A stretch of 64,000 bases of DNA from Kribbella sp. VKM Ac-2568 (GTDB lineage: Bacteria; Actinomycetota; Actinomycetes; Propionibacteriales; Kribbellaceae), in contig NZ_SLVF01000002.1 of assembly GCF_004345365.1 (NCBI RefSeq), positions 372,001-436,000 of the forward strand. The letters run 5' to 3'. A program made the position numbers and the translations under genes. Of the stretch, positions 52,664 through 62,999 are shown piece after piece. The notes under the pieces are model-generated. The model made no database searches, was not told the origin of the DNA, and saw nothing but the letters and a program-made list of their open reading frames with translations. Position 1 is the stretch's first letter, and the number at the start of each line of letters is the position of its first letter.

Positions 52664-53332
52664 ATGGACTCCCGCCTGCCGCTCCTCACTGTCGAGACAG
52701 TGATCTTCCCAGGGCTGGTGCTCCCGATCCCCGTCACCGACGTCCAGGGGCGGTCGGTGATCCGCGACCTGGTCGAGAACGGCGGCGAACTCGTCTGCGG
52801 AGCGGTGGCGGTCCGGGACGGCTACGAGCTCGGCGACCGGGTGTTCCGCTCGCTCTACGGCACCGGCTGCGCCGCGACCATCTCCGAGATCTCCCTGGAC
52901 CCGGGCGACGACGGCCCGGTCGAGGTCACCCTGACCGGCAACCGCCGCTTCAAGGTCGCCGAGCTCGACAGCGGCGGCGACTACCTGGTCGCCGACGTCG
53001 AATTCCTCGACGAGGAACCCGGCGACGACCCCCTCGGTACTGCGACCGTGGCGGTCCAGCGCTTTCGTCGATACGCCGCGGCGGTGACCGAGATCTCCCA
53101 GCCCGGCCTGCACATCGAGTCACTGCCGGACGATCCGACCACCCTCTCGTACCTGATGTCGGCCGCGATGACGCTCGTCACTCCCGACCGCCAGAAGCTC
53201 CTCGAGTCCACCGACACCACCACCCGCCTGGCTCAGCTTGTCGGCCTCCTGGATTCCGAGCTCGCCGCGATCACAGCCCTCCCGTCCCTCCCCGCCACGG
53301 ACCTCCCCTGGTCCGACATGTCCCCGAACTGA
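52664..53332 (+). CDS. Lon N-terminal (substrate-binding) domain protein
   Basis: 222 residues equal to the LON substrate-binding domain alone. It starts LPLLTVETVIFPGLVLPIPV, as in Lon proteases, and contains GTGCAATISEISLDPGDDGPVEVTLTGNRRFKV. No ATPase or protease domain follows, so it is not a protease. Such stand-alone proteins are common in actinomycetes and their role is not settled. Divergent from hisD. Confidence 0.88.
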   Translation: MDSRLPLLTVETVIFPGLVLPIPVTDVQGRSVIRDLVENGGELVCGAVAVRDGYELGDRVFRSLYGTGCAATISEISLDPGDDGPVEVTLTGNRRFKVAELDSGGDYLVADVEFLDEEPGDDPLGTATVAVQRFRRYAAAVTEISQPGLHIESLPDDPTTLSYLMSAAMTLVTPDRQKLLESTDTTTRLAQLVGLLDSELAAITALPSLPATDLPWSDMSPN

Positions 53333-53362
53333 CCGGCTCGACCGGTCCCCTCCGCCGACTGG

Positions 53363-53391
53363 TGGTTAAGTGAATCCCAGAGCGGTATGGT
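53363..53391 (+). promoter_or_regulatory. Promoter of the toxin-antitoxin pair (leaderless)
   Basis: TGGTTA (53363-53368) and TATGGT (53386-53391) are spaced by exactly 17 bp, and the -10 box ends 6 nt before the antitoxin ATG at 53398. It is the best full promoter match in the window. Confidence 0.6.
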
Positions 53392-53397
53392 TCTGGT

Positions 53398-53634
53398 ATG
53401 AGTAAGCAGATCACTGTGCGGTTGCCGGACGAGCTGGTCGAGTTCATGGACCGGCTCGTCGACGACAACAAGGCATCCAGCCGGGCCTCCGTGGTGGCCC
53501 GGGCGATGGAGCGCGAGCGCCGCCGGGAACTGGCTGCCCGGGACGCCGCGATTCTGGCCGAGTACGGCGAGCCGTCCGACCTCGACGGACTCGCGAGCTA
53601 CGCCGGCGGTACTGCGCTGTCCGACCTCGACTGA
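53398..53634 (+). CDS. Antitoxin with ribbon-helix-helix domain (MazE-like)
   Basis: 78 residues. The N-terminal KQITVRLPDELVEFMDRLVDDNKASSRASVVARAME is a ribbon-helix-helix DNA-binding unit, and the acidic C-terminal tail (EYGEPSDLDGLASYAGGTALSDLD) would wrap the toxin. Its stop overlaps the toxin start (TGATG). It probably represses its own promoter. Confidence 0.88.
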   Translation: MSKQITVRLPDELVEFMDRLVDDNKASSRASVVARAMERERRRELAARDAAILAEYGEPSDLDGLASYAGGTALSDLD

Positions 53635-53942
53635 TGCGGCCGCTGCACGTCGCCCGGCTGGACAAGCCCCGGCCCGTGGTGGTCCTGACCCGTGAGCTGA
53701 TCCGGCCACGGCTGAGGAACGTCACCGTCGCCCCGATCACCAGCACGATCCGCGGCCTGTCGACCGAAGTACTGGTCGGCACCCAGAACGGCCTCGACCA
53801 CCCGAGCGCGATCAGCTGCGACAACCTCCAGACCATCCCGAAGCTCCAGCTCGGCCGCCTGATCGGCTACCTCCTCCCCGACCAGGAGATCCTGCTGACC
53901 GAGGCGATCACCCTCGCCTTCGACCTCGAATCAGTCCTCTGA
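53634..53942 (+). CDS. MazF/PemK-family toxin (endoribonuclease)
   Basis: 102 residues with the CcdB/MazF fold: HVARLDKPRPVVVLTRELIR, VTVAPITSTIRGLSTEV (conserved Arg and the T/S catalytic region) and HPSAISCDNLQTIPKLQLGRLIGYL. Members cut mRNA at short sequences. Coupled to the antitoxin by a one-base overlap. The gene seems intact, and its cleavage site cannot be read from sequence. Confidence 0.88.
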   Translation: MRPLHVARLDKPRPVVVLTRELIRPRLRNVTVAPITSTIRGLSTEVLVGTQNGLDHPSAISCDNLQTIPKLQLGRLIGYLLPDQEILLTEAITLAFDLESVL

Positions 53943-54143
53943 GGGTTCACGGCCGAGCCGAGTGGAACGCGTGAGCGCGCATGTCAGGAACCGGGACCTC
54001 GGCCACGATGCTGGGGGCGGGGACAAGCAATAGCCTGTCCCAGGTGCCTTGAGGGTGTGCGAGGTGCCGACTCCCGCCCGGGCCGAGCTGGGTGATGGTG
54101 TGCTCCGCTGCTCGCGGACCGTAGATAGTGGTGCTCGAGTAGC

Positions 54144-55994
54144 TCAGCCGAGCTTCGTGACGTCTCGTACTGCGCCCTTGTCCGCGCTGGTGGCCATCGC
54201 GGCGTAGGCGCGGAGGGCGGCCGAGACCTTGCGGTCGCGGGCCTTCGGCGCGTAGACGCCGTTCAGGGCCTCGCGCCGCGCGTCGAGCTCCTCGTCAGGG
54301 ACGAGCAGGTCGATCGAGCGGTTCGGGATGTCGATGCGGATCTGGTCGCCGTCCCGGACCAGGGCGATCGTGCCGCCCGAGGCCGCCTCCGGGGAGGCGT
54401 GGCCGATCGACAGCCCCGAAGTACCGCCGGAGAAGCGGCCGTCGGTGACGAGCGCGCACACCTTGCCCAGGCCGCGGCCCTTCAGGAACGACGTCGGGTA
54501 GAGCATCTCCTGCATGCCCGGGCCGCCCTTGGGACCCTCGTAGCGGATCACCACCACGTCACCGGGCTTGACCGCCTTGGCGAGGATCTTCTCGACCGCC
54601 TCTTCCTGCGACTCACAGACGACCGCCGGCCCCTCGAAGGTCCAGATCGACTCGTCGACGCCCGCCGTCTTCACCACGCAGCCGTCGACCGCCAGATTGC
54701 CCTTGAGGACCGCCAGGCCGCCGTCGACGGAGTACGCGTGCTCGTGGTCGCGGATGCAGCCGCCGGCAGCGTCCGTGTCGAGGGCGTCCCAGCGCTCGGA
54801 CTGGGAGAACGCCGTTGCCGACCGCTTGCAGCCAGGCGCAGCGTGCCAGAGCTCGACAGCCTCGGCGGAAGGCGAACCGCCGCGCAGGTCCCAGTTCTTC
54901 AGCCACTCGTCGATCGAGGCGCTGTGCACCGTGTGGATGTCCTCGTTCAGCAGCCCAGCCCGGTACAGCTCACCCAGGATGGCGGGGATGCCGCCTGCCC
55001 GGTGCACGTCCTCCATGTAGTAGGTGCCGCCCGGTGCCACGTTCGGCGCGACCTTCGCCAGGCAGGGCACGCGACGCGAGACGTCGTTGATGTCGTCCAG
55101 GTCGAAGTCGACCTCGGCCTCCTGGGCCGCGGCGAGCAGGTGCAGGATCGTGTTGGTCGAACCGCCCATCGCGATGTCCAGCGCCATCGCGTTCTCGAAC
55201 GCGGCGCGCGAGGCGACCGTCCGGGGCAGCACGGTGGCGTCGTCCTGCTCGTAGTACCGCTTGGTGATCTCGACGACGGTCCGGCCCGCGTTCTCGTACA
55301 GCGCCTTGCGGGCGGTGTGGGTGGCGAGCACCGAGCCGTTACCCGGCAGCGACAGGCCGATCGCCTCGGTCAGGCAGTTCATCGAGTTGGCGGTGAACAT
55401 GCCGGAGCAGGAACCGCAGGTCGGGCAGGCGTTCTCCTCGATCCGCAGGATGTCCGCGTCGGAGACGTTCTCGTTCACGGCCTCCGACATCGCGTCGATC
55501 AGGTCGAGCTTGCGCACGGTGCCGTCGACCAGGGTGGCCCGGCCGGCCTCCATCGGGCCGCCGGAGACGAACACGGTCGGGATGTTCAGCCGCAGCGCGG
55601 CCATCAGCATGCCCGGGGTGATCTTGTCGCAGTTGGAGATGCAGATCAGCGCGTCGGCGCAATGCGCCTCGACCATGTACTCGACCGAGTCGGCGATCAG
55701 GTCCCGCGACGGCAGGCTGTAGAGCATCCCGCCGTGGCCCATCGCGATGCCGTCGTCGACCGCGATCGTGTTGAACTCGCGGGCGATCCCGCCCGCCGCG
55801 TGGATCGCCTCGGAGACGATCCGGCCGACCGGCTGCAGGTGCGTGTGCCCGGGGACGAACTCGGTGAAGCTGTTTGCCACGGCGATGATCGGCTTGCCGA
55901 AGTCCTCCCTGGCGACGCCGGAGGCCTGCATGAGGGCGCGGGCGCCCGCCATGTTGCGGCCGTGGGTGACAGTGCGGGACCTCAGTTCAGGCAC
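54144..55994 (-). CDS. ilvD: Dihydroxy-acid dehydratase
   Basis: 616 residues from the GTG at 55994 (GGAGAG 8 nt upstream), the same length as the E. coli enzyme. [18 protein letters not shown] and [27 protein letters not shown] hold iron-sulfur cysteines, and [20 protein letters not shown] lies near the C-terminus. It makes the 2-keto acids of valine and isoleucine. Single gene, divergent from an AraC regulator. The 200 bp downstream (53943-54143) hold no recognisable feature. Confidence 0.97.
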   Translation of the reverse strand: MPELRSRTVTHGRNMAGARALMQASGVAREDFGKPIIAVANSFTEFVPGHTHLQPVGRIVSEAIHAAGGIAREFNTIAVDDGIAMGHGGMLYSLPSRDLIADSVEYMVEAHCADALICISNCDKITPGMLMAALRLNIPTVFVSGGPMEAGRATLVDGTVRKLDLIDAMSEAVNENVSDADILRIEENACPTCGSCSGMFTANSMNCLTEAIGLSLPGNGSVLATHTARKALYENAGRTVVEITKRYYEQDDATVLPRTVASRAAFENAMALDIAMGGSTNTILHLLAAAQEAEVDFDLDDINDVSRRVPCLAKVAPNVAPGGTYYMEDVHRAGGIPAILGELYRAGLLNEDIHTVHSASIDEWLKNWDLRGGSPSAEAVELWHAAPGCKRSATAFSQSERWDALDTDAAGGCIRDHEHAYSVDGGLAVLKGNLAVDGCVVKTAGVDESIWTFEGPAVVCESQEEAVEKILAKAVKPGDVVVIRYEGPKGGPGMQEMLYPTSFLKGRGLGKVCALVTDGRFSGGTSGLSIGHASPEAASGGTIALVRDGDQIRIDIPNRSIDLLVPDEELDARREALNGVYAPKARDRKVSAALRAYAAMATSADKGAVRDVTKLG

Positions 55995-56144
55995 GACGAT
56001 CTCTCCAGGTTGTTCCGGTGCGGCGGCTTCCGTCCACCTTGCATGGTGCCACCTCGCGTCCAGATACCGGTACTCCGGTCCCGCATCGCGGTCGTCACCT
56101 GAGCGGCCGCGGCCGCTTGGCCTGCTCCTGTCGGCGGAGGGATC

Positions 56145-56150
56145 TAGCCT
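56145..56150 (+). promoter_or_regulatory. Putative -10 box (TAGCCT) for a leaderless start at 56157
   Basis: TAGCCT ends 6 nt before the ATG. The nearest GGAGG-like run is 16 nt away, too far for normal use. Confidence 0.45.
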
Positions 56151-56156
56151 GAGCAG

Positions 56157-57002
56157 ATGGAGTCCGGGTTCGAGTTCCACGCCCGCGCGGCCGTGCCGGC
56201 GCTGCGGCCGTATCTGGGCGCCCTGATCGGTTACGCGTACGTCGACGAGCCGCCGGAGGTGCACCGGGGACTCCCCTCGCAGTACCTGACGATCGTGATC
56301 AGCCTGGACGAGCCGGTCGGGGTGGCCTGGCCCGGTGCTCCGGTGGACAAGTTCGACACTCTCGTCGGCGGGCTGCACTCGACGGCCGTGCGGATCGGCG
56401 AGTCCCCCAACGTCGCCGGCATCCAGCTCGCACTGACTCCGGCGGGTTCGCGGGCGCTGCTCGGTATCCCACCGGGTGAGCTCGCCTCGATCGTGATCCA
56501 CCTCGACGAAGTGCTCGGCCGACCAGCGCAGGAGCTCAACGAGCAACTGCGCGAGAGGACGAGTTGGGAGCAACGGTTCGACCTGGTCGAGCGGTTACTG
56601 CTGGAGAACTGGCGCGACGAGCCCGTGCCCGAGCCGAGGGCCGAGCTCGGCTGGGCCTGGCGACGGTTGTGCGAGACGGCGGGCGGCGTCGGAGTACAGG
56701 AGTTGGCGACGGAGGTCGGGTGGAGCCGGCGGCATCTGACCGAGCGGTTCCGCGCGGAGTACGGGTTAGCGCCCAAGGTCACTGCGCGAGTGTTGCGGTT
56801 CGAGCAGGCCGTCAACCGGCTGAAGCAGCGACCCACGACCAGGCTGGCCGATCTCGCGGCAGACCTCGGGTATGCCGACCAGGCACACCTGACCCGTGAG
56901 TGGCACTCGATCGCCGGGTGCTCGCCGCGGCAGTGGATGACCGAGGAACTCCCATTCGTCCAAGACAGGAACGAGGACCCGCTGCCAGAGTCGGAGGCAT
57001 GA
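56157..57002 (+). CDS. AraC-family transcriptional regulator
   Basis: 281 residues. The N-terminal sensing domain lacks a clear cupin signature. The C-terminal double helix-turn-helix has [36 protein letters not shown] and [31 protein letters not shown]. Its stop overlaps the start of the VOC gene (ATGA), so it probably controls that gene and itself. The signal is unknown. Confidence 0.92.
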   Translation: MESGFEFHARAAVPALRPYLGALIGYAYVDEPPEVHRGLPSQYLTIVISLDEPVGVAWPGAPVDKFDTLVGGLHSTAVRIGESPNVAGIQLALTPAGSRALLGIPPGELASIVIHLDEVLGRPAQELNEQLRERTSWEQRFDLVERLLLENWRDEPVPEPRAELGWAWRRLCETAGGVGVQELATEVGWSRRHLTERFRAEYGLAPKVTARVLRFEQAVNRLKQRPTTRLADLAADLGYADQAHLTREWHSIAGCSPRQWMTEELPFVQDRNEDPLPESEA

Positions 57003-57469
57003 ACGCAACCGTGAACGAGACGCAGAAACAAGCCCAGCAAGGAACTGCGATCGGCGTCTGGCCGACGTTGATCTACCGGGACGGGCAGGCCGCGCTGAAG
57101 TTCCTCACCGAGGGCCTGGGCTTCACCCTGGTCGCCTCGTACGCCGGGGCCGCCGAGGGGTCGATCGCCCATGCCGAGCTGGCCTGGCCGGTCGGTGGTG
57201 GGGTGATGGTCAGCTCGGTCGACCGCAACGCCGAGCCGAACGAGTTCGACGCGTTCGTCGACCAGAAGTCCTCGGTGTATCTGGTGCACGACGATCCCGA
57301 CGCGGTGTTCCCGAAGGCGATGGCCGCTGGCGCGACCGTGGTCCGGGAGATGCGCGAGGAGGACTACGGCTCGCGCGGGTTCAGTGTGGCGGATCCGGAG
57401 GGCAACGTGTGGAGTATCGGCACGTATCGCGGCGAGATCGGCGCGTCGTCCACAGGGGCCCGGCAGTGA
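56999..57469 (+). CDS. VOC-superfamily (glyoxalase/bleomycin-resistance-like) protein
   Basis: 156 residues from the ATG overlapping the AraC gene stop. VWPTLIYRDGQAALKFLTEGLGFTLVASY and YGSRGFSVADPEGNVWSIGTYRGE are the two halves of the VOC fold, and the final Glu-containing strand is typical of metal binding. Substrate unknown. Coupling to an AraC regulator suggests an inducible detoxification step. Confidence 0.88.
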   Translation: MNATVNETQKQAQQGTAIGVWPTLIYRDGQAALKFLTEGLGFTLVASYAGAAEGSIAHAELAWPVGGGVMVSSVDRNAEPNEFDAFVDQKSSVYLVHDDPDAVFPKAMAAGATVVREMREEDYGSRGFSVADPEGNVWSIGTYRGEIGASSTGARQ

Positions 57470-57483
57470 TTGGGCAATCTCCG

Positions 57484-57489
57484 TAGAAT
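57484..57489 (+). promoter_or_regulatory. Putative -10 box (TAGAAT) for leaderless recQ
   Basis: TAGAAT ends 6 nt before the GTG start of recQ, with no Shine-Dalgarno sequence between. Confidence 0.5.
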
Positions 57490-57495
57490 CGCCGG

Positions 57496-59328
<1,833 letters not shown>

Positions 59329-59340
<12 letters not shown>

Positions 59341-59520
59341 CAGCGGCTGGATCGCGGCGAGGAGTTCGGAGACCACCGTGTCCGAGTTCTTGTTGCCGTC
59401 GGCAAGCAGAACGGCGACGGCGACCTTCTTCTCCGGCTCGCACCATCGCCTGATGGTGACGCGTGCCGGGGTCATGTCGACCGCGTAACTGTCGGATCCG
59501 GTGGCTAGCGTGACGGGCAT
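59329..59520 (-). CDS. Possible small protein, unknown
   Basis: 63-residue frame overlapping the recQ stop by 12 bp and the next start codon head-to-head. It reads as a plausible folded domain ([31 protein letters not shown], then an amphipathic helix [13 protein letters not shown]). No ribosome binding site, and its ATG is complementary to the start of the DinB-like gene. It may be real because the gap would otherwise be empty. Confidence 0.35.
59506..59511 (+). promoter_or_regulatory. Putative -10 box (TAGCGT) for a leaderless start at 59519
   Basis: TAGCGT ends 7 nt before the ATG at 59519. No Shine-Dalgarno sequence is present. Confidence 0.4.
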
Positions 59521-60109
59521 GAATGATCTGCGAGAGCTGCATCGCCGGGTGATGGACGTCTCGACCTCAGTGGTCGCCCAGGTCCGGCCGGATCAGCTCG
59601 GCCTGCGCACGCCCTGCTCGGAGTGGGACCTCGGACAACTGCTGGCTCACATGATCGGCCAGAACCACGGGTTCGCCGCGGTAGCGGACGGCGAGACGAG
59701 CGACCGCTCGGTCTGGGCGGACCGGCCGGTCGTGCACGACCCGGCCAAGGAGTACGCGGCGTCGGCAGAGCGGGTGGTGTCGGCCTTCGCTGCGGACGAC
59801 CTGGACGACCGGGAGTTCTGGCTGCCGGAGATCCGCGGCGGCGTGACGCTGCCCGCCGAAACCGGGGTCAGCTTCCACTTCATCGACTACGTGGTGCACA
59901 GCTGGGACGTGGCCCGCGCGATCGACGTACCGGTGTCCTTCGACGACGACGTTCTGGCGGCCGCGCTGCCGATCGCCGAAGCCGTGCCCGACGGCGCCAA
60001 CCGCACAACACCCGGCGCGGCGTTCCAGCCCGGCCTCGCGGTCAGCACACCGGAGACCTTCGACCGCGTACTCGCCCTGCTCGGGAGATCATCGGCCTGG
60101 ACGCCCTAA
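59519..60109 (+). CDS. DinB-like/TIGR03086-family protein
   Basis: 196 residues. [51 protein letters not shown] is the start of the mycothiol-maleylpyruvate-isomerase-like four-helix bundle. Later FHFIDYVVHSWDVARAI carries the second and third likely metal His. These proteins are often mycothiol-dependent transferases, but this cannot be shown here. It overlaps the convergent LysR gene by 4 bp. Confidence 0.85.
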   Translation: MNDLRELHRRVMDVSTSVVAQVRPDQLGLRTPCSEWDLGQLLAHMIGQNHGFAAVADGETSDRSVWADRPVVHDPAKEYAASAERVVSAFAADDLDDREFWLPEIRGGVTLPAETGVSFHFIDYVVHSWDVARAIDVPVSFDDDVLAAALPIAEAVPDGANRTTPGAAFQPGLAVSTPETFDRVLALLGRSSAWTP

Positions 60110-60972
60110 CTCTTCAGCACCCTGATCGCGATGTCGGCGAAGTCTTGTACGGCCTTGGACCGGCGAGTCGCGGTCCAGGCCAGGCAGACGTGGTTCGGGC
60201 CGAGGTCGTCGACAGGAACGCTGACCACGTCAGGACGGGTGTAGAAGCTCGCCGTGGACAGCGGGAGGATCGAGATACCGTTGCCTGCAGCAACGTGTTC
60301 GAGCTTCTCCTCGACGTTGTGAAGGGTCGGCACGGGGCGGGGCCGGCCGTCGCGCAGCTCGCTGGCGATGTCCCGCCACTCCGGTACAGCGTCCGGATGC
60401 TGCAGCAGGTGCTCATCGGCCAGATCGCTGATCTCGATCGACGGTTTGCCGGCCAGCCGATGGTCCGCCGGCAGCATCGCCACCCGGGGCTCGTCGAACA
60501 GCGGGCGGACGGTCAGCCCCTGCTGGTCGATCGGCAGCCGCACGATGCTCACGTCGGCCCTGCCGTCGTGCAGCACCTCGACCTGGTCGTCCCAGGTGGT
60601 GCGAAGCAGCTCGATCGTCAGCCCGGGATGCTGTGCGGTGAACGCCCGCACTGCCGCGGTGACGGTGATCCCGGGCATGAAACCGATGGTGAACGTCTTC
60701 GGGCCGCGGGCCGCTCGCACCACCCGGCGCCTCGCCGCTTCCGCCGAGGCGAGCAACGGCCGCGCGTCCTCGAGCAGTTGGCGCCCGGCCCAGGTCAGCT
60801 CGGTGGCCCGCTTGGTCCGCACGAACAACTGGACCTTGAGCTCGTCCTCCAGGGCCCGGATCTGCCGCGACAACACCGGCTGGGCGATGTGCAACCGCTC
60901 GGCCGCCCGCCCGAAGTGCAACTCCTCGGCCACGGCGACGAAGTACCGGACCTTCCGCAGATCGACGTCCAC
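60106..60972 (-). CDS. LysR-family transcriptional regulator
   Basis: 288 residues from the GTG at 60972 (GGGAGG just upstream). The helix-turn-helix VDLRKVRYFVAVAEELHFGRAAERLHIAQPVLSRQIRALE is followed by a two-lobe effector domain. Divergent from an SDR gene with a T-N11-A site between them, so it most likely activates the SDR gene with a small-molecule signal and represses itself. Confidence 0.93.
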   Translation of the reverse strand: MDVDLRKVRYFVAVAEELHFGRAAERLHIAQPVLSRQIRALEDELKVQLFVRTKRATELTWAGRQLLEDARPLLASAEAARRRVVRAARGPKTFTIGFMPGITVTAAVRAFTAQHPGLTIELLRTTWDDQVEVLHDGRADVSIVRLPIDQQGLTVRPLFDEPRVAMLPADHRLAGKPSIEISDLADEHLLQHPDAVPEWRDIASELRDGRPRPVPTLHNVEEKLEHVAAGNGISILPLSTASFYTRPDVVSVPVDDLGPNHVCLAWTATRRSKAVQDFADIAIRVLKS

Positions 60973-60984
60973 GCCACCTCCCTG

Positions 60985-60999
60985 ATACCCCCAGGGTAT
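60985..60999. promoter_or_regulatory. LysR-type operator ATACCCCCAGGGTAT
   Basis: A perfect 6-3-6 palindrome with the T-N11-A form of LysR recognition sites. It lies 13 bp upstream of the LysR start and 80 bp upstream of the SDR start in the 106-bp divergent gap. Confidence 0.7.
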
Positions 61000-61078
61000 G
61001 ACAGCGCTCGGAGCGGGTCTTGGACGCAGGCCCCCTGACCGAGCACAGTGGACGGGGGACAGCGAAAGGAGCGACGAC

Positions 61079-61840
61079 GTGTCGCGCATTCTGATCACCG
61101 GTTCCGCCGACGGCCTGGGTCTGATGGCGGCTGGACGGCTGCTGGACGAGGGCCACGAGGTCGTCCTCCATGCCCGCAACGAGTCCCGGGCCCGCGATAC
61201 CCGGGCCGCCCTCCCCGGTGCGAGCGGGGTGCTGACCGGCGACGTCTCGAGCATCGCTGAGACGAAGGACCTGGCCCGCCAGGCGAACGCGTCCGGGCGG
61301 TTCGACGTCGTCATCCACAACGTCGCGGTCGGGTATCGCGAGCCGCGCATCGAGACGGTGGACGGCCTCGAGCACGTCTTCGCGATCAACGTGCTCGCCC
61401 CGTACCTGCTCACCGCGCTGATCGATCGCCCCAGCCGCCTGGTCTACCTCAGCTCGGGGATGCATCTCGGCGGCGAGCTCGCCCTCGACGACCTGCAGTG
61501 GGTACGCCGTCGCTGGAACGGATCTCAGGCCTACTCGGACTCCAAGCTGTACGACGTGATCCTGGCCTTCGCGGTCGCCCGCCTCTGGCCCGACGTCTCC
61601 TCGAACGCCGTCGACCCCGGCTGGGTCGCCACCAAGATGGGTGGCGCGGGCGCCCCGGGCGACCTGTCCCAGGGCCCCGAAACCCAGGTCTGGCTGGCAA
61701 CCACCCCGGACCCACCCACGGGCGACTACTTCTACCACCTCCACCCCTACCGCCATGACAGCGCCGCCGCAGATCCCGACGTCCAAACCGACTTCCTCAG
61801 GGCCTGCGAGGAGCTCACCGGGGTCGAGCTCACCGCCTGA
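61079..61840 (+). CDS. Short-chain dehydrogenase/reductase
   Basis: 253 residues from the GTG at 61079 (AAAGGAG 7 nt upstream). The cofactor motif ILITGSADGLGLMAAGRLL at the N-terminus, HNVAVGY in place of NNAG, and the catalytic YSDSKL (Y-x-x-x-K) after YLSSGMHLGG. Substrate unknown. Controlled, by position, by the divergent LysR protein. It is convergent with the next VOC gene with only 2 bp between. Confidence 0.9.
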   Translation: MSRILITGSADGLGLMAAGRLLDEGHEVVLHARNESRARDTRAALPGASGVLTGDVSSIAETKDLARQANASGRFDVVIHNVAVGYREPRIETVDGLEHVFAINVLAPYLLTALIDRPSRLVYLSSGMHLGGELALDDLQWVRRRWNGSQAYSDSKLYDVILAFAVARLWPDVSSNAVDPGWVATKMGGAGAPGDLSQGPETQVWLATTPDPPTGDYFYHLHPYRHDSAAADPDVQTDFLRACEELTGVELTA

Positions 61841-61842
61841 GC

Positions 61843-62214
61843 TCACTCCTCGACCAGGTAGAGCTGGTTCTGGTCGGGGTCGCGGAAGGTGAACATGGGC
61901 GGGACGCCCGGCCAGACGAGCAGGTCGTCGGTGGAGACGCCGGAGGCGGTGAGGGTGGCGTGGGTGGTGGCGGCGTCGGGGGTGACCAGGCGGATGCCTG
62001 TGTCGGTGCCGGCGGGGCTGGTGTCGGATGCCGGGACCAGGGCCAGGTTGGTGGTAGCTCCGGCTGGGGCGACGACGATCCAGCGACCGCCGAGTTCCGG
62101 GAGCGGGGCGTCCATGTGCTTCTCGAACCCCAAGGTGCCGACGTAGAAGTCGACGGCCCGGTCCTGGTCGGTGACCGGGATCGCGATGGTGCGGATGTCG
62201 GTGACGTGGTTCAT
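61843..62214 (-). CDS. VOC-superfamily glyoxalase-like protein
   Basis: 123 residues. IRTIAIPVTDQDRAVDFYVGTLGFEKHMDAPL and PPMFTFRDPDQNQLYLVEE are the paired beta-alpha-beta-beta-beta halves, with a Gln/Glu metal position at the end. AAGGAG precedes the ATG. It differs from the VOC protein at 56999. Substrate unknown. Confidence 0.9.
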   Translation of the reverse strand: MNHVTDIRTIAIPVTDQDRAVDFYVGTLGFEKHMDAPLPELGGRWIVVAPAGATTNLALVPASDTSPAGTDTGIRLVTPDAATTHATLTASGVSTDDLLVWPGVPPMFTFRDPDQNQLYLVEE

Positions 62215-62361
62215 CTCTGCTTCTCCTTGTCCGAAGTGCTTTCACTCCTAGGTAGAAGCTGCCCGGCCCGCTTCGACATCGCCGGGTGATGAGTTTTCCC
62301 GGGCTCCCTCGTCTCAAGAACCATGGCCGGGAAGGCCCCGGTCGTTCGAGGAGGTAGACCC

Positions 62362-62895
62362 ATGGCGAAGGTGCTGTATCACGTGACGATGTCGCTCGAC
62401 GGATTCATCGCCGGTCCCGGCCACACGATGGACTGGCTCCGCAAGGCGGATCTCGGCCCGCAGAGCGAAGGGATGGCAGTGCCCGAGACTCTCGGCGCGG
62501 CACTCGCCGGACGCAACGGATACGAGCTCGGTCGCCAGGCCGGCGGCGAGTTGTACGGCGGTGTCTACCGCGGGCCGATCTTCATCCTCACCCACCGCCC
62601 GCCCACAGACGAGACGAACCCCGCCTACACCTTTCTCAGCGGCGACATCACCGACGCCGTCAGGACGGCACTCGCAGCCGCCAAGGGCAAAGACCTGCTC
62701 GTCCTGGGAGGCACCGTCGCCGAGCAGTGCTTGCAGTCCGGTTTGCTCGACGAGATCTTCGTCCACGTCGCCCCCATCCTCCTGGGCGACGGGATCCCGA
62801 TCTTCCGCAGCTCGAACCTGACCGTGGATCTCGACCCGATCAGCAACACCCAGGAAGGCCGCAGCACGAACCTCCGCTACGCGGTACGACGCTGA
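62362..62895 (+). CDS. RibD-C-terminal/dihydrofolate-reductase-like protein
   Basis: 177 residues from the ATG at 62362 with GAGGAGG about 9 nt upstream. AKVLYHVTMSLDGFIAGPGHTMDW and LLVLGGTVAEQCLQSGLLDEIFVHVAPILLGDGIPIF match the family that reduces pteridine- or pyrimidine-like substrates with NADPH. The individual role is unknown. It is divergent from the VOC gene and followed by a strong terminator. Confidence 0.88.
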   Translation: MAKVLYHVTMSLDGFIAGPGHTMDWLRKADLGPQSEGMAVPETLGAALAGRNGYELGRQAGGELYGGVYRGPIFILTHRPPTDETNPAYTFLSGDITDAVRTALAAAKGKDLLVLGGTVAEQCLQSGLLDEIFVHVAPILLGDGIPIFRSSNLTVDLDPISNTQEGRSTNLRYAVRR

Positions 62896-62909
62896 CGTGG
62901 ACGACGAAA

Positions 62910-62942
62910 GACCCGGACGGCTGTGCGGCAGCCGTCCGGGTC
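62910..62942. terminator. Strong bidirectional terminator
   Basis: A 14-bp perfect stem (ACCCGGACGGCTG at 62911-62923 with its complement at 62929-62941, plus one flanking G-C pair) closes a 5-nt loop. On the plus strand it is followed by a T-containing stretch (CCCTGTTTG). It lies between convergent genes and probably serves both. Confidence 0.85.
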
Positions 62943-62945
62943 CCT

Positions 62946-62999
62946 GTTTGCTACTTGGTCGTGCGGTTTGCCACTTGGTCGTGCGGTTTGCTACTTGGC
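62946..62999. repeat. 20-bp tandem repeat, about 2.7 copies, at a gene 3' end
   Basis: GTTTGCTACTTGGTCGTGCG (62946-62965), GTTTGCCACTTGGTCGTGCG (62966-62985) and a partial third copy GTTTGCTACTTGGCG (62986-63000) follow directly. The third copy holds the stop codon of the minus-strand DUF3352-like gene, so the first two look like duplications of that gene end. Confidence 0.85.

Noticed and set aside
52664-53332. A truncated lon protease pseudogene
   Set aside because: Stand-alone Lon N-domain proteins of this size are a regular family with a proper start and stop, and no remnant of the ATPase domain follows.
53943-54143. A tRNA near the GTAGCTCAG-like string at about 54140
   Set aside because: No acceptor stem, anticodon arm or T-loop can be folded around it, and part of the string is the end of ilvD.
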